64,000 bases of DNA. Source: Palleronia aestuarii. GTDB lineage: Bacteria > Pseudomonadota > Alphaproteobacteria > Rhodobacterales > Rhodobacteraceae. A model generated the notes under the pieces. It was not told where the DNA came from. It was given only the letters and a program-made list of their open reading frames with translations, and did no database searches. Each line of letters opens with the position of its first letter. Positions within the stretch are counted from its first letter, which is position 1. A program made the translations under genes and the position numbers. The stretch lies in NCBI RefSeq assembly GCF_003253995.1, contig NZ_QKZL01000007.1:62001-126000 (forward strand), in the 5' to 3' direction. This document shows, piece by piece, positions 27,115-38,620 of this stretch.

Positions 27115-28550
27115 GCCTCGCCGGAAAGTCGTCCGGCCAGGGCGATGGCCCAGGCGCTGATCGTGCCCGCACCGAGGCAGACCACCATGTCGCCGGGACC
27201 CGCCTGCTCCCGCACGAGGCGCAGGAGATCGTCCTCGTCGCGCACCGCGCGGGCATGCCGGTGCCCGTGGCGGACCAGCCCGCTTACCAGATCGTCGCGG
27301 CTGATGCCCGGAATGGGCTCCTCGCCGGCGGCGTAGACCTCCGCGATGCCCACGACGTCGGCATCGTTGAAGCAGGTGCAGAACTCCTCGAAGAGCGAGG
27401 AGAGACGGGAATAGCGGTGCGGCTGGTGAACGGCGATGACGCGGCCCTCGGTCGCCTGTCGCGCGGCTTTCAGGACCGCGGCGATCTCTACCGGATGATG
27501 GCCGTAATCGTCGATGATGGTGACGCCGTCGACCTCGCCCACCCTGGTGAAACGGCGGTTCACGCCGCCGAACTTGGCGAGGGCGGTGCGAATCGCTTCC
27601 GCCTCCATGCCGAGATGGCGCGCGACGGCCACGGCGGAAAGCGCGTTCGAAACGTTGTGGTCCCCGGGCATCGGAAGGCTGCATCCCTCGATCACGCGGC
27701 CTTCGGATTGAAGCGCCACGTCGAAATGCGCCACGCCCGCCTCGTAGTGAAGGTTGAGCGCACGGACATCGGCCTGCGCATTGAAGCCGAAGGTCACGAC
27801 CCGGCGATCGGTGATCCGGCCCACGAGCGCCTGAACCTCCGGGTGGTCGGTGCAGCAGATCGCGAGCCCGTAGAACGGGATGTTCGACACGAAATCGAGG
27901 AAGCCCTGGCGCAGGGCATCGAAATCGCCCCAATGCTCCATGTGCTCGGGGTCGATATTCGTCACGATCGCGATCGTCGCGGGCAGGCGGTTGAAGCTGC
28001 CGTCGCTCTCGTCGGCCTCGACGACCATCCACTCGCCCTGCCCCATCCGGGCATTGGAGCCATAGGCGTGGATGATGCCGCCGTTGATGACGGTCGGATC
28101 GACGCCACCCTCGTCGAGGAGGGCTGCCACCATCGTCGTCGTCGTGGTCTTGCCGTGCGTGCCCGCGACCGCGACGTTCGACCTGAGCCGCATGAGTTCG
28201 CCCAGCATCTCCGCGCGCCGCACGACGGGCAGCCCGCGCCCGCGCGCCGCGTCGAGCTCGGGATTGCCGCGCTTGATGGCCGAGGAGATGACGACCACCT
28301 CCGCCGCGTCGAGATTGGCCGCGTCCTGCCCGATGAAGATGCGCGCCCCGAGCCGGGCGAGCCGTTCGGTGATCGGGCTCGGCTTCAGATCGGAGCCCTG
28401 CACGTCGTAGCCGTGTTCGAGCAGGACTTCCGCGATACCGGACATGCCGATGCCGCCGATCCCCACGAAGTGGATCGGCCCCATGCGGGAGGGCAGCTTC
28501 GTGGGCCTCAGGTTCATCGCGAACTCGGACTTGATCGGCTGATGTCTCAT
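27111..28550 (-). CDS. murC: UDP-N-acetylmuramate--L-alanine ligase
   Basis: 479 residues, with the start overlapping the murG stop (ATGA). Mur ligase with [17 protein letters not shown], the P-loop [27 protein letters not shown], and the HxPHRYSRL block ([14 protein letters not shown]). It adds the first L-alanine to UDP-MurNAc. An internal ATG eleven codons later is an alternative start, but the overlap supports the first. Confidence 0.96.
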   Translation of the reverse strand: MRHQPIKSEFAMNLRPTKLPSRMGPIHFVGIGGIGMSGIAEVLLEHGYDVQGSDLKPSPITERLARLGARIFIGQDAANLDAAEVVVISSAIKRGNPELDAARGRGLPVVRRAEMLGELMRLRSNVAVAGTHGKTTTTTMVAALLDEGGVDPTVINGGIIHAYGSNARMGQGEWMVVEADESDGSFNRLPATIAIVTNIDPEHMEHWGDFDALRQGFLDFVSNIPFYGLAICCTDHPEVQALVGRITDRRVVTFGFNAQADVRALNLHYEAGVAHFDVALQSEGRVIEGCSLPMPGDHNVSNALSAVAVARHLGMEAEAIRTALAKFGGVNRRFTRVGEVDGVTIIDDYGHHPVEIAAVLKAARQATEGRVIAVHQPHRYSRLSSLFEEFCTCFNDADVVGIAEVYAAGEEPIPGISRDDLVSGLVRHGHRHARAVRDEDDLLRLVREQAGPGDMVVCLGAGTISAWAIALAGRLSGEA

Positions 28551-29668
28551 GGCTCTCCTGCCCCTTCTGTCGAGGAATTGTCCAGCCCCGCGACCTGCGT
28601 CACGAGATCGGCGAGATCGTCCGCGGCGCCGGGACGTCCGACGGTGAGCGCACGGCGCGCCATCTCCGTCGCGGCCTCGGGCTGGTCGAGGATCGCCGCG
28701 ATATGATCGGCAAGGGTCGCGGCATCGAGATGGCGCTCCGGGATCACCACCGCCGCGCCCGCTGCAGCAAGACCACGCGCATTGGCCGATTGCTCGTCGC
28801 GGATGGCCGCAGCGAGCGGCACGAGGATGGAGGGACGGCCGATCACGCTGAGATCGGCGACGCTCGACGCGCCCGCGCGGCTGATCACGAGCTGCGCTTC
28901 GCTCATCCTGCGCGGAATATCGTCGAAGAAGGGCTCGACCTCGGCCGGAATGCCCACGGCGCGGTAGAAATCCGTCACCCGCCGCTCGTCCTCGCCGCGG
29001 GCCTGGTGCGCGACGCGGATGCGTCCGCGAATGGGCTCGGGGAGCGCATCGAGCGCTGCGGGCACGACATCCGAGAGGATCCGCGCGCCCTGCGATCCCC
29101 CGATGACGAGCACGGACAGCGGGTAGTCTCCGGGCGCGATGTAGCCCGCGCCGGCGCGGCTCAGCACGCTCGCGCGCACCGGGTTGCCGGTATGGACCGC
29201 CTCGACCCCCTCGGGAAGCGCGGTGGGCCAGGTCCCGCAGGCCACGACGTCCACGCGGGAGGCGAGGAGCTGGTTCACCTGCCCCAGCACCCCGTTCTGT
29301 TCGTGGATCATCCGCGGCCGCTTGGCGAGGATCGCGGCGGCGACGGCCGGGAGCGAGGGATAGCCCCCGAACCCCACGACGATGGCGGGCGGGTCGCGGC
29401 GCATCGACAGAAGCGTCCGCAGCGTCCCGCCGGCGATGCGGAACGGGACCACGGCCTTGGAGAGCGCGCCGCCGCGCGCGAAGGTCCCTGCGGAGACGAT
29501 CTCGATCCCCACGTCCTTCGGGAAGCCGCCGGTATAGCGCGCGCCCCGCGCGTCGGTGCTGAGCGTCACACGCCAGCCGCGCGCGAGCAGGGTCTCGGCC
29601 AGCGCCTGAGCGGGGAACATGTGCCCACCGGTGCCACCCGCGGCGATGATCGCGAGCGGCGGGCTCAC
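28547..29668 (-). CDS. murG: UDP-GlcNAc:lipid I N-acetylglucosaminyltransferase
   Basis: 373 residues starting with GTG. GT28-family GT-B enzyme with the glycine-rich [12 protein letters not shown] loop, [26 protein letters not shown] and the donor site [15 protein letters not shown]. It makes lipid II on the inner membrane surface. It lies between ftsW (25 bp upstream) and murC (overlapping), consistent with one transcript. Confidence 0.96.
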   Translation of the reverse strand: MSPPLAIIAAGGTGGHMFPAQALAETLLARGWRVTLSTDARGARYTGGFPKDVGIEIVSAGTFARGGALSKAVVPFRIAGGTLRTLLSMRRDPPAIVVGFGGYPSLPAVAAAILAKRPRMIHEQNGVLGQVNQLLASRVDVVACGTWPTALPEGVEAVHTGNPVRASVLSRAGAGYIAPGDYPLSVLVIGGSQGARILSDVVPAALDALPEPIRGRIRVAHQARGEDERRVTDFYRAVGIPAEVEPFFDDIPRRMSEAQLVISRAGASSVADLSVIGRPSILVPLAAAIRDEQSANARGLAAAGAAVVIPERHLDAATLADHIAAILDQPEAATEMARRALTVGRPGAADDLADLVTQVAGLDNSSTEGAGEP

Positions 29669-29693
29669 AACAGGGATCTCTGCGGGAAGACGA

Positions 29694-30860
29694 TCATCTC
29701 TGGCGGGTGATCAGGATATCGCCGATCTCGCCCTGCGGACGGACCCGTGTGAGGGCGAGGAGCATGCCCACCGCGATCCCCCCGGCGATCAGGGAGGAGC
29801 CGCCGTAGCTCACGAACGGCAGCGTCATCCCCTTGGCGGGCAGAAGACGCACCGCGACGCCCATGTTGATCATCGCCTGGACGCCGAAGGTGCAGGCGAG
29901 GCCGGTGCCCGCGAGGCGGATGAAGGGGTCGCGCTCGCGCATCAGCCGGATGAGGGAACGGACCACGATCGTCGCATAGAGCGCGAGGATGACCAGGACG
30001 AGCAGGAGCCCGTATTCCTCCGCGGCCACGGCGATGATAAAATCGGTGTGGGCATCAGGGAGCGACCATTTCACCTGCCCCTCCCCGATGCCGACCCCGA
30101 AGAACCCACCTTCCTGAATCGCGTTCGCGGCGTAGCCGAGCTGCGTGGTCGGGTCGACATCGGCACTCAGGAACCCGTCGATCCGGCGGGCGAAATGCTC
30201 CGAATTGGAATAGGCGAGCGTTCCCGCGAGGGTGACCGCCCCGGCGAGGCCCACGAGGAGAGTCACGGGGGCGCCGGCGACGAAGTACATCACACCCCAG
30301 CCGAAGAGGATGAGACAGGCCTGCCCGAAATCCGGCTGCATCGCGAGCAGCATCACGATCGCCAGTGTCAGACCGAAGGAGATGCGTTTGCCCGGCGGGC
30401 CGCCCGGATCCTGGCTTGCCGCAAGCATCCAGGCGGCGGTCACGACGAAACCGGGCTTCAGGAATTCCGAGGGCTGAACGCTCGCGAAGCCGAGGGAGTA
30501 CCAGCGCACCGCCCCCTTGCCGAAATCGGTGCCGGCGATGGGCAATGCGGCGAGCGCCAAGAAGGCGAGGCCGAATCCCACGACCGCAAGCCGGCGCACG
30601 AGCCGTGGCGACATCATCGTGGTCACCGCCATCGCGACGAAAGCGAGCCCGCCGAAGAAGATCTGCCGCTCGACATAATGGAAGGGCGCAAGCCCGTTGC
30701 GCGCCGCGAGCGGCGGCGAGGCTGCGAGCCCGAGCAGGAGACCGATGCCGAAGAGCACGAGGACGCAGGAGAGCGACCACTTGTCGATCGTCCGCCACCA
30801 TCGGGGAAGAATCGGATCGCCGTCCCGCAGGGGGACGGTTCCATAGACCATCTCAGTCAT
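29694..30860 (-). CDS. ftsW: Lipid II polymerase FtsW
   Basis: 388 residues, a SEDS family glycosyltransferase with about ten transmembrane helices. Recognisable parts are [32 protein letters not shown] (the catalytic Asp region is near here), [25 protein letters not shown] and [12 protein letters not shown]. Septal peptidoglycan polymerase paired with FtsI. A 211-bp spacer upstream, with no gene in it, leaves room for an internal promoter of the cluster; that spacer has no obvious terminator. Confidence 0.95.
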   Translation of the reverse strand: MTEMVYGTVPLRDGDPILPRWWRTIDKWSLSCVLVLFGIGLLLGLAASPPLAARNGLAPFHYVERQIFFGGLAFVAMAVTTMMSPRLVRRLAVVGFGLAFLALAALPIAGTDFGKGAVRWYSLGFASVQPSEFLKPGFVVTAAWMLAASQDPGGPPGKRISFGLTLAIVMLLAMQPDFGQACLILFGWGVMYFVAGAPVTLLVGLAGAVTLAGTLAYSNSEHFARRIDGFLSADVDPTTQLGYAANAIQEGGFFGVGIGEGQVKWSLPDAHTDFIIAVAAEEYGLLLVLVILALYATIVVRSLIRLMRERDPFIRLAGTGLACTFGVQAMINMGVAVRLLPAKGMTLPFVSYGGSSLIAGGIAVGMLLALTRVRPQGEIGDILITRQR

Positions 30861-31071
30861 GGGGTGCCGCTCGCGTCGCCTCGTTCAACGCCCGTTTTCC
30901 GGGTCTGACCGCAAGCCTAGCGCGATCGGACGCGTTTTGGAAGCGCAAAGCCAGTAAAGTCGGACGCCGGAGCCGGACGTGGCTGCGGGGCCATAGCAAA
31001 GATCCCCGGACGACGAGAGGTACCACCAAGCGGCTGCTTTCAGTGAACGAGACTTCGGACCAACCGCCCTA

Positions 31072-32469
31072 TCACTCCGCCCCGCGCACGAGGTCCACGA
31101 AATGCTGGCCCCGGCGCTCGAAATCCGGGTATTGATCGAAGCTCGCCGCAGCCGGCGCAAGCAGGACGACGTCGCCCGGTTCCGCCTCAGCCGCGGCACG
31201 CGCGACGGCGACCTCCATCGTCTCGCAGACCTCGAGCGGCACCTCGCCCAATTGCAGCGCGAAATCGCGCGCCGAGTGACCGATGAGGTAGGCCTTGGCA
31301 ACGCTGCCGAGATGGGGCGCGAGCGCGGCGATTCCCCCCTCCTTGCCGAGCCCCCCGGCGATCCAGCGGATCCGCCCGAAGGCCTGCAGGGCTTTTGCAG
31401 CCGCATCGACGTTCGTGGCCTTGCTGTCGTTGACGAAACGGACCCCGCCCCTCTCGGCGACGAGCTGCGAACGATGCGGCAGGCCCGGGAAGGACGCGAG
31501 CGCCGCCTCGATCCCGCGGGGCGACAGGCCCAGGGCACGACACGCCGCGTAGGCCGCGCAGGCGTTCTGGTGATTGTGGCGCCCCGGCAGGCCCGTGATG
31601 GGGCGCAGATCGATCGAGGCCACCTGCCGGGACTTGCGCCGCTCCGCGAGAAACCCCTTGCGCGCCGCCACCGACCAGCCGGGCCCGTCGAGCTTTTCGG
31701 CGACGGAGATCCGGATCACCCGATCGTCGCTAGGCCCCTCCGAAAGCTGCCCCGCGAGGAACCGTCCCTCCGGCTCGTCCACACCAATCACGGCGCGGTC
31801 GGGCCCGCCTTCGGCGAAGAGACGGCGCTTCGCCGCGAAATACCCGCCCGGACCCCCGTGCCGGTCGAGATGGTCGGGCGAAAGATTGGTGAAGACGGCG
31901 ATGTCGGGGGTGAGCGCCCGCGCGAGCTCCGTCTGATAGGAGGAAAGCTCGAGCACCACGACGCCGCCGTTCCCGGGCGGGTCGAGATCGAGCACGCCGC
32001 GCCCGATATTGCCCGCGAGTTGCGCGGGGCGGCCATCCTCCGTCAGGATGTGGTGGATCAAGGCGGAAGTGGTGGACTTGCCGTTCGAGCCCGTCACCGC
32101 GACGATCCGCGGCGGGGTATCGAAATCCTGCCAGTCGGGGGTCGCGACGGAGCGGAAGAACAGGCCGATATCGTTGTCGACGGGCACCATCGCGGCCTCT
32201 GCCGCCGCGATCGCCGGATGCGGGCGGGGATAGAGATGCGGGATCCCCGGCGAGGTGACGAGCCTCGCCACGCCGAAGAACGCGTCCCGGCCGGTGAGGT
32301 CTCGGATAACGAACCCCTCCGCCGCGGCCCGCTCGCGCCCCTCGGCGCTGTCATCCCAGCAGATCGGCCGCGCGCCACCCGCGGCCAGCGCGCGGGCCGT
32401 CGAGAGGCCCGACCGCCCGAGGCCGAGGACGGCCACGTCGTGGCCCGCGAAACCGGTAACGGGGATCAT
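31072..32469 (-). CDS. murD: UDP-N-acetylmuramoylalanine--D-glutamate ligase
   Basis: 465 residues. N-terminal Rossmann domain [18 protein letters not shown], the ATP loop [24 protein letters not shown] and a C-terminal domain ending in [19 protein letters not shown]. It adds D-glutamate to UDP-MurNAc-L-Ala. It starts 10 bp after mraY. Confidence 0.96.
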   Translation of the reverse strand: MIPVTGFAGHDVAVLGLGRSGLSTARALAAGGARPICWDDSAEGRERAAAEGFVIRDLTGRDAFFGVARLVTSPGIPHLYPRPHPAIAAAEAAMVPVDNDIGLFFRSVATPDWQDFDTPPRIVAVTGSNGKSTTSALIHHILTEDGRPAQLAGNIGRGVLDLDPPGNGGVVVLELSSYQTELARALTPDIAVFTNLSPDHLDRHGGPGGYFAAKRRLFAEGGPDRAVIGVDEPEGRFLAGQLSEGPSDDRVIRISVAEKLDGPGWSVAARKGFLAERRKSRQVASIDLRPITGLPGRHNHQNACAAYAACRALGLSPRGIEAALASFPGLPHRSQLVAERGGVRFVNDSKATNVDAAAKALQAFGRIRWIAGGLGKEGGIAALAPHLGSVAKAYLIGHSARDFALQLGEVPLEVCETMEVAVARAAAEAEPGDVVLLAPAAASFDQYPDFERRGQHFVDLVRGAE

Positions 32470-32479
32470 CGGCGACGGC

Positions 32480-33565
32480 CTATCTCAGCTTCAGCGTGGC
32501 GAGGCCGATCAGCCCGAGAATCAGGCTAATGATCCAGAAGCGGATGACGATCTGCGGCTCCGCCCAGCCGCGCTTCTCGAAATGGTGGTGGATGGGCGCC
32601 ATCAGGAAGACGCGTTTGCCCGTCCGCTTGAAGTAGAAGACCTGCACGATGACCGAAAGCGCCTCGGCTACGAAGAGACCGCCCACGATGGCCAGAACAA
32701 GCTCGTGCTTGATCGCGACGGCGACGGCCCCGAGCGCGCCGCCGAGCGCAAGAGAGCCAGTATCGCCCATGAAGACCGCGGCCGGAGGCGCGTTGTACCA
32801 CAAGAACCCCAGCCCGCCGCCGATGAGCCCGGCGCAGAAGACGAGGATCTCTCCCGTGCCGGGTACGTAATGGACGTCGAGATAATCGGTGAAGTCGACA
32901 CGCCCCACGGTATAAGCCATCACGCCTAGCGTGCCTGCGGCGATCATCACCGGCATGACGGCGAGCCCGTCGAGCCCGTCGGTGAGGTTCACCGCATTGG
33001 CCGCACCGACGATCACCACCATTCCGAACGGAATGAAGAAGAGCCCGAGATTGAGGAGCACGTTCTTGTAGATCGGAAAGGCGAGCTGGTACGAGAGTTC
33101 CGCCGGGTGGAACCAGGCGGCCCAGGCCGACGCAATCGCGGCGATGAGGAATCCAAGGCCCAGCCGCATCTTTCCCGACAGGCCCGAATGGGTGTTCTTC
33201 GTGACCTTCGCGTAATCGTCGGCGAAGCCGATCAGGCCGAAGCCCGCGGTGACGAAGAGCAGCATCCAGATGTAGGGATTGTCGAGACGCGCCCAGAGGA
33301 GCGTCGAGACGAGAAGCGCTCCTAGGATCAGGACGCCCCCCATCGTCGGCGTTCCGGCCTTCGTGGCGATATGGCTCTCCGGCCCGTCGGCGCGGATCGG
33401 CTGGCCGTGGCGCTGGCGGCGGCGCAGCAGGTTGATCAGCGGTCGCCCGAAGAGGAAACCGAAGACCAGCGCAGTGAAAAACGCCCCGCCGGATCGGAAG
33501 GTGATGTAGAGAAACAGGTTGAAGACATCGCCGCCGTCGGAGAATTCGGTCAGCCAGTACAGCAT
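32480..33565 (-). CDS. mraY: Phospho-N-acetylmuramoyl-pentapeptide-transferase
   Basis: 361 residues with ten membrane helices. Family motifs: [24 protein letters not shown] with the catalytic Asp pair, [14 protein letters not shown], and [12 protein letters not shown] near the C terminus. It makes lipid I by moving phospho-MurNAc-pentapeptide to undecaprenyl phosphate at the inner membrane. Confidence 0.97.
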   Translation of the reverse strand: MLYWLTEFSDGGDVFNLFLYITFRSGGAFFTALVFGFLFGRPLINLLRRRQRHGQPIRADGPESHIATKAGTPTMGGVLILGALLVSTLLWARLDNPYIWMLLFVTAGFGLIGFADDYAKVTKNTHSGLSGKMRLGLGFLIAAIASAWAAWFHPAELSYQLAFPIYKNVLLNLGLFFIPFGMVVIVGAANAVNLTDGLDGLAVMPVMIAAGTLGVMAYTVGRVDFTDYLDVHYVPGTGEILVFCAGLIGGGLGFLWYNAPPAAVFMGDTGSLALGGALGAVAVAIKHELVLAIVGGLFVAEALSVIVQVFYFKRTGKRVFLMAPIHHHFEKRGWAEPQIVIRFWIISLILGLIGLATLKLR

Positions 33566-33577
33566 GCAGCGGACCCC

Positions 33578-34996
33578 CTAGGCCGTTCGGCGCTCGCGAT
33601 GGCCCAATTTGCGGATGGCGTCAACGACGCGGGCCGTTCGCGCGCCCTTCGATCCCTTGACGAGGACGATGTCGCCCGGACGGACGAGACCCGCGACGCG
33701 TCCCGCAAGCTCCTCGGCCCGCTCGGTCCAGACGCCGCGGCGGAGTTCGGGCAGTGCCTCCCAGGCCGCGCGGATCCGGGGGCCGGCGCAATGGACGAGA
33801 TCGACGGCGTCGAGGCCCGGATGACTTGCGATCGCGGCATGGAGCGCCATCTCGTCGGCCCCGAGCTCGAGCATGTCCCCGAGGATCGCGACACGCCGCC
33901 CATCCGGCCCGGGATCGGAGGCGATCAGGGCATCTAGCGCCGCTCCCATGGAGGCGGGGTTCGCGTTGAAGGCGTCGTCGATGAGTTCGATCATCGCGTC
34001 CTCCACCGGATCGAGCGCGACGAACTCCCGCGTGCCCCGCCCCGCGGAGGGCTGCCATTCGGCGAGCGCGTGGCCGGAGAGCACCATGTCCCCGCCGAGC
34101 GCCTCCGCGGCCGCGAGCACCGACAAGGCGTTGGGGGCGAAGTGCCGCCCCGCGCCGCCGAGCCGGAAGACCAGAGCCAGATCGCCTGCCCGCGCCTGTA
34201 CGATCGTGCTGCCCGCCCGCAGCTCGACCGTGTCGAGACGATAATCCGCGGCGTCTGCGAAGCCCACGCGGCGGATGTCGGAGGTTCGGGCCCTCGCGGC
34301 CTCGGCGAGGATTTCCAGGTTCGGGCTATCCGCGGGGACGATCGCCGTGCCGCCGGTTCCGAGCCCCTCGAAGATCGTCGCCTTCTCGCGCGCGATCTCC
34401 TCGACGGAAGCGAAGGCTTCGAGATGGGCCGGCGCGATCGTCGTGACGAGGGCGACGTCGGGACGGGCGAGGCGCGCGAGCGGCGCGATCTCTCCAGGGT
34501 GATTCATCCCGATCTCGATCACCGCGACCTGGGCGTCGGGATCGAGCCGCGCCAAGGTCAGCGGCACGCCCCAGTGGTTGTTGTAACTCGCCTCCGCCGC
34601 GTGGACGCGCATCTGGCCCGAGAGCGCAACGCGCGCCATGTCCTTCGTCGTCGTCTTGCCGACCGATCCCGTGATCGCGAGGACCTTGCCTCCGAACCGC
34701 GACCGGGCATCGGATGCCATCTGGCCCAACCCTGCCAGCACGTCGTCGACGAGAAGGAGGGGCGCGTCGTCGTCGACGCCATTGGGAACACGGGCGACGA
34801 GCGCCGCCGCCGCGCCGCGCGCGAAGGCATCCGCCACGAAATCGTGGCCGTCCCGCTCGGCCGTAAGGGCCACGAAGAGATCGCCGGGGGCAAGGGTCCG
34901 CGTGTCGATCGAGAGCCCCGATGCGCTCCACGCGCCCCGGCTCTCGCCCCCCGTCGCGGCCGCGGCCTCCTCCGATGTCCAGAGCGGGCGGTTCAC
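33578..34996 (-). CDS. murF: UDP-MurNAc-tripeptide D-alanyl-D-alanine ligase
   Basis: 472 residues from GTG, overlapping the murE stop as GTGA. N-terminal domain with SIDTRTLAPGDLFVAL, ATP loop AITGSVGKTTTKDM, YNNHWGVPLTLARL, IEIGMNHPGEI and DDAFNANPASM. It completes the pentapeptide by adding the dipeptide made by Ddl. Confidence 0.96.
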   Translation of the reverse strand: MNRPLWTSEEAAAATGGESRGAWSASGLSIDTRTLAPGDLFVALTAERDGHDFVADAFARGAAAALVARVPNGVDDDAPLLLVDDVLAGLGQMASDARSRFGGKVLAITGSVGKTTTKDMARVALSGQMRVHAAEASYNNHWGVPLTLARLDPDAQVAVIEIGMNHPGEIAPLARLARPDVALVTTIAPAHLEAFASVEEIAREKATIFEGLGTGGTAIVPADSPNLEILAEAARARTSDIRRVGFADAADYRLDTVELRAGSTIVQARAGDLALVFRLGGAGRHFAPNALSVLAAAEALGGDMVLSGHALAEWQPSAGRGTREFVALDPVEDAMIELIDDAFNANPASMGAALDALIASDPGPDGRRVAILGDMLELGADEMALHAAIASHPGLDAVDLVHCAGPRIRAAWEALPELRRGVWTERAEELAGRVAGLVRPGDIVLVKGSKGARTARVVDAIRKLGHRERRTA

Positions 34997-36477
34997 GCGA
35001 CGCGTCCGTCGAGCGCCGCGACGGCCACGCTTGCCTGCTCCGCATCGTCGAAGGGATAGATTGCGCCGCCCACGATCTGTCCCGTCTCGTGCCCCTTGCC
35101 CGCGATGAGAAGCGCGTCTCCGGGTTCGAGCGCGTCGACGCCGCGCAGGATCGCCTCCGCCCGGTCCGCGATCTCGATCGCCTCCGGATCGGTGGCGAGG
35201 ATTCCCGCCCGGATCGTCGCCGGATCCTCCGAACGCGGGTTGTCGTCCGTTACGATGCGAAGATCAGCATGATCGCGCGCGGCCTCCCCCATCAGGGGCC
35301 GCTTGCCGCGGTCGCGGTCGCCGCCCGCCCCGTAGACAACGATGAGCCGGCCCATCACATGGGGGCGCAGCGCGGTAAGCGCGATCCTGAGGGCGTCCGG
35401 CGTATGGGCGAAATCGACGAAGATCGCCGCTCCGTTCTCCCGCATCGCGGCGCGCTGCATCCGGCCGCGCACCGTGGCGAGCCGCGGCAACGTGGCGAAG
35501 ACATCGCGCGGTTCGATCCCGCTCGCGATGGCGAGGCCCGCCGCCAGGAGCACGTTCTCCGCCTGGAATCCGCCGATGAGGTCGAGGCGGACCTGATACG
35601 GCGTGCCGTTCCAGTCGAAGCGCAATTCCTGTCCCGTCGCGTCGAAACGCTGCCCCCGGATGCGGATCGCCGCCCCCGCCTCGCGGCCGACGCTTAGCAC
35701 GTCCTGTCCGCGCATCTCCGCCAAAAGCCGCACCTCCGCGGCGCGCGGATCGTCCATGTTCAGCACCGCCGTCCCGTCCTCGGGCAGGACACGGGCGAAA
35801 AGACCTGCCTTCGCCGCGAAATACTCGTCGAAATCCGCGTGATAATCGAGGTGGTCCTGGCTGAAATTGGTGAAGGCCGCCGCGGCCAGCGTCACCCCGT
35901 CGAGCCGCCGCTGGTCGAGCCCGTGGCTCGACGCTTCCATCGCGGCATGCGTGATCCTGTTTCGCGCCGCTTCGGAAAGCGCGCGGTGAAGCGTCACGGG
36001 CTCAGGTGTCGTGTGGCGCAGCGGCGCGGTCCACGCGCCCTCAACGCCCGTCGTTCCGAGATTGATGGCGTCGAGACCGAGCGCGCACCAGATCTGGCGG
36101 GTGAAGGTCGCGACCGACGTCTTGCCGTTCGTTCCGGTCACCGCGACGCAGACCTCGGGCTGGCGCTCGAACCACAGGGCGGCCGCAAAGGCGAGGGTCT
36201 GGCGCGGATCCTCGGCAAGGACCAGCGCGGCGCTCGACGCGGCGAGCACGTCCGCTGCCAGATCGGCACCGTCGCGATCGGTGAGGATCGCGGCGGCCCC
36301 CCTATCGACTGCGTCCTCGACGAAGCGGGCACCGTGGACCTGCGAGCCCGGAAGTGCCGCGAAGAGGTGACCCGGACGGGTCTCCCGGCTATCGACGCTC
36401 AGGCCGGTGATCTGCGCATCGCGCCCGGCCTGCGCGGTGAGCCCCAGGGCGGACAGCGGTCTCGTCGTCTCGGACAT
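34993..36477 (-). CDS. murE: UDP-MurNAc-L-Ala-D-Glu--meso-diaminopimelate ligase
   Basis: 494 residues from ATG at 36477 behind GAGGATGCCGCC; a longer frame upstream would run into ftsI. SVDSRETRPGHLFAALPG, ATP loop VTGTNGKTSVATF, EASSHGLDQRRLDGV, and the DNPRSEDP motif that selects meso-diaminopimelate rather than lysine. It adds the third residue of the stem peptide. It begins 10 bp after ftsI. Confidence 0.96.
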   Translation of the reverse strand: MSETTRPLSALGLTAQAGRDAQITGLSVDSRETRPGHLFAALPGSQVHGARFVEDAVDRGAAAILTDRDGADLAADVLAASSAALVLAEDPRQTLAFAAALWFERQPEVCVAVTGTNGKTSVATFTRQIWCALGLDAINLGTTGVEGAWTAPLRHTTPEPVTLHRALSEAARNRITHAAMEASSHGLDQRRLDGVTLAAAAFTNFSQDHLDYHADFDEYFAAKAGLFARVLPEDGTAVLNMDDPRAAEVRLLAEMRGQDVLSVGREAGAAIRIRGQRFDATGQELRFDWNGTPYQVRLDLIGGFQAENVLLAAGLAIASGIEPRDVFATLPRLATVRGRMQRAAMRENGAAIFVDFAHTPDALRIALTALRPHVMGRLIVVYGAGGDRDRGKRPLMGEAARDHADLRIVTDDNPRSEDPATIRAGILATDPEAIEIADRAEAILRGVDALEPGDALLIAGKGHETGQIVGGAIYPFDDAEQASVAVAALDGRVA

Positions 36478-36487
36478 GGCGGCATCC

Positions 36488-38278
36488 TCATTGCGCGGCC
36501 AGTGATACATCGGATGCGGGATGAGGTTCAATCTCGGGGCGCAGACCGAGGAGCGGCGCGGTGCGCCGGATCACCTCGGCCGCAACCGGAACGGCGGTCC
36601 AGCCAGCGGTGCGGCGCGGCTCCTCCCCCGAATTGTCGGACGCCTCGTCGAGGCTGACGATAAGGACGTATTTCGGGTCCGCGGCCGGAAAGACCGACGC
36701 GAACGTGTTGATGTTCTTGTCGTCGTAATAGCCCCGACCGTCCCTGCGCGGCTTGTTCGCCGTCCCCGTCTTGCCGCCGACGTCGTAGCCCGGGACTTTC
36801 CCGAAGCTCGCCGTGCCCTCGAGGACGACATCGCGCAGCATCTTCGCCGCCTCCCGGCTGACATGCTCGGAGACGAGGCGTTCCCCCTTCGGAACGTGGT
36901 CGCGCTTGAGGAGCGTAGGCTCGATCCGCGTCCCGCCATTCAGGAGCGAAGCGTAGGCGGCGGCCAGATGCAGCGGAGAGGCCGAGAAGCCGTGGCCGTA
37001 GGAGGCCGTGATCGTCACGATTTCGGACCAGGTGGGCGGCACCAGCGGCTTGGCACCCGGCGCCTCCACGAGTTCCACCGGCGTCGGCTCGAACACCCCG
37101 AACTTCGACAGGAACGCCTTCTGCCGCTCGCCCCCGATCCTGAGCGCGAGCTTGGCCGTGCCGACATTGGAGGATTTCACGATCACGTCCGAGACCGAGA
37201 GAAGCGGCCCGTAATTCTTGTTCTGGAACTCGCGAATGGTGAAACGGCCCCATTTCATCGGAGCATCGCCGTCGACCATCGTTTCCGGCCCGACGAGCCC
37301 GAGCTCCATCGCCTGCGCGACGGTGAAAATCTTGAAGGTCGAGCCGAGTTCGTAGACCCCCTGCACGGCGCGATTGAAGAGCGGCGAATCGCCCGCATCC
37401 CCGGTCGCGAGCGGCCGCGGACGGTCGTTCGGGTCGAAATCCGGGAGCGAGGCCATCGCCACGATCTCGCCGGTATGCACGTCCATCAGGATCCCCGCCG
37501 CGCCCTTGGCGTTCATCAGGTTCATCCCGCCGAAAAGCACTTCCCTGAGCGCGCTCTGCACCGTCAGGTCGATCGAGAGTTCGAGCGGCTTGCCGCCCTG
37601 AGCCGGGTCGCGCAGGAAATCGTCGAACTGCTTCTCGACGCCCGCCACACCGATCACCTCCGCCGAACTCACGCCCTCGCGCCCGAAGCTCGCGCCGCCG
37701 AGGACATGCGCGGCGAGACGGCCGTTCGGATAGAGCCGCATCTCCCGCGGCCCGAACAGGAGACCGGGATCGCCGATGTCGTGGACGGCCTGCCGCTGCT
37801 CGGGGCTGATCTTCTTCTTGATCCAGAGAAACTTCCGGGTGCCGGTGAAATCCTTGACCAGACGCTCGCGGTCGAGATCTGGGAAGATCTCCACGAGCTG
37901 CTCCGCCGCGCCCTCCGGGTCGATCATGAGGGGCGGTTGCGCGTAGAGCGCGTAGGTCGAGAAATTCGTCGCGAGGATCCGGCCACGCCGGTCGACGATG
38001 TCGGCCCGCTGCGCCACGATCGGGCTGCCCGAGATCGCGGTGCGCGGCTCCATCGGCTCGGACGCGGCGAGCAGGCCCATCCGCGCACCGACGATTCCGA
38101 AGGCGCAGAAGAAGAAGACGGCAAGGATGAGAAGCCGCCCTTCCGCGCGGAGTCTGTCGCGATCCTGTGCGCGTTCTTCCCGCAGGCGGCGGTTCTCGCT
38201 TTCGATCGCGTCGGGATTCTCGCCTCTCCGGCGGGCCTCGAGGATACGGGCGAGCGGACGAAGGGGCGTGCGGATCAT
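36488..38278 (-). CDS. ftsI: Septal transpeptidase FtsI (PBP3)
   Basis: 596 residues from ATG at 38278, overlapping the ftsL stop as ATGA. A cytoplasmic N terminus of about 45 residues, one membrane helix (LLILAVFFFCAFGIVG), a PBP dimerisation domain, and a transpeptidase domain with the catalytic Ser in GSTFK, SSN as the second motif and GKTGTA as the third. It cross-links septal peptidoglycan with FtsW and is a beta-lactam target. Confidence 0.96.
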   Translation of the reverse strand: MIRTPLRPLARILEARRRGENPDAIESENRRLREERAQDRDRLRAEGRLLILAVFFFCAFGIVGARMGLLAASEPMEPRTAISGSPIVAQRADIVDRRGRILATNFSTYALYAQPPLMIDPEGAAEQLVEIFPDLDRERLVKDFTGTRKFLWIKKKISPEQRQAVHDIGDPGLLFGPREMRLYPNGRLAAHVLGGASFGREGVSSAEVIGVAGVEKQFDDFLRDPAQGGKPLELSIDLTVQSALREVLFGGMNLMNAKGAAGILMDVHTGEIVAMASLPDFDPNDRPRPLATGDAGDSPLFNRAVQGVYELGSTFKIFTVAQAMELGLVGPETMVDGDAPMKWGRFTIREFQNKNYGPLLSVSDVIVKSSNVGTAKLALRIGGERQKAFLSKFGVFEPTPVELVEAPGAKPLVPPTWSEIVTITASYGHGFSASPLHLAAAYASLLNGGTRIEPTLLKRDHVPKGERLVSEHVSREAAKMLRDVVLEGTASFGKVPGYDVGGKTGTANKPRRDGRGYYDDKNINTFASVFPAADPKYVLIVSLDEASDNSGEEPRRTAGWTAVPVAAEVIRRTAPLLGLRPEIEPHPASDVSLAAQ

Positions 38279-38619
38279 GGCGCCACCCCGAGGCTGCTGA
38301 TGGTCATCGGCAGCGGCAAGGGCCCGATGAGCGGAGACGGATAGGAGACCTGCTCCACCCTTGCGAAATGCTCCGGCGTCAGCGGCAGCAGTCCGAGCCG
38401 GTCGAAATTGAGCGCGGCAAGGTCGCTCAGCCGTTCGGGACGGTTGAGATAGGCCCATTCGGCGCGCAGGATCGCGAGAGTTTCGCGCCCCGCGCCGATC
38501 TTCGATTGCAGGGTCTCGACGGTCCGGATCGCCTTCTGCGTCTCGTAATTCTCCGAATAGGCCCAGAAGGCCAGCGCCATGATCGCGGCTCCGGGCAGGA
38601 GGTAGAGAAAGGCTCGCAT
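38275..38619 (-). CDS. ftsL: Cell division protein FtsL
   Basis: 114 residues: an N-terminal membrane helix (FLYLLPGAAIMALAFWAY) followed by a leucine-zipper-like periplasmic coiled coil (TVETLQSKIGAGRETLAILRAE) and EWAYLNRPERLSDLA. Sequence conservation of FtsL is low, but size, topology and the position between rsmH and ftsI make the call firm. Confidence 0.92.
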   Translation of the reverse strand: MRAFLYLLPGAAIMALAFWAYSENYETQKAIRTVETLQSKIGAGRETLAILRAEWAYLNRPERLSDLAALNFDRLGLLPLTPEHFARVEQVSYPSPLIGPLPLPMTISSLGVAP

Positions 38620-38620
38620 A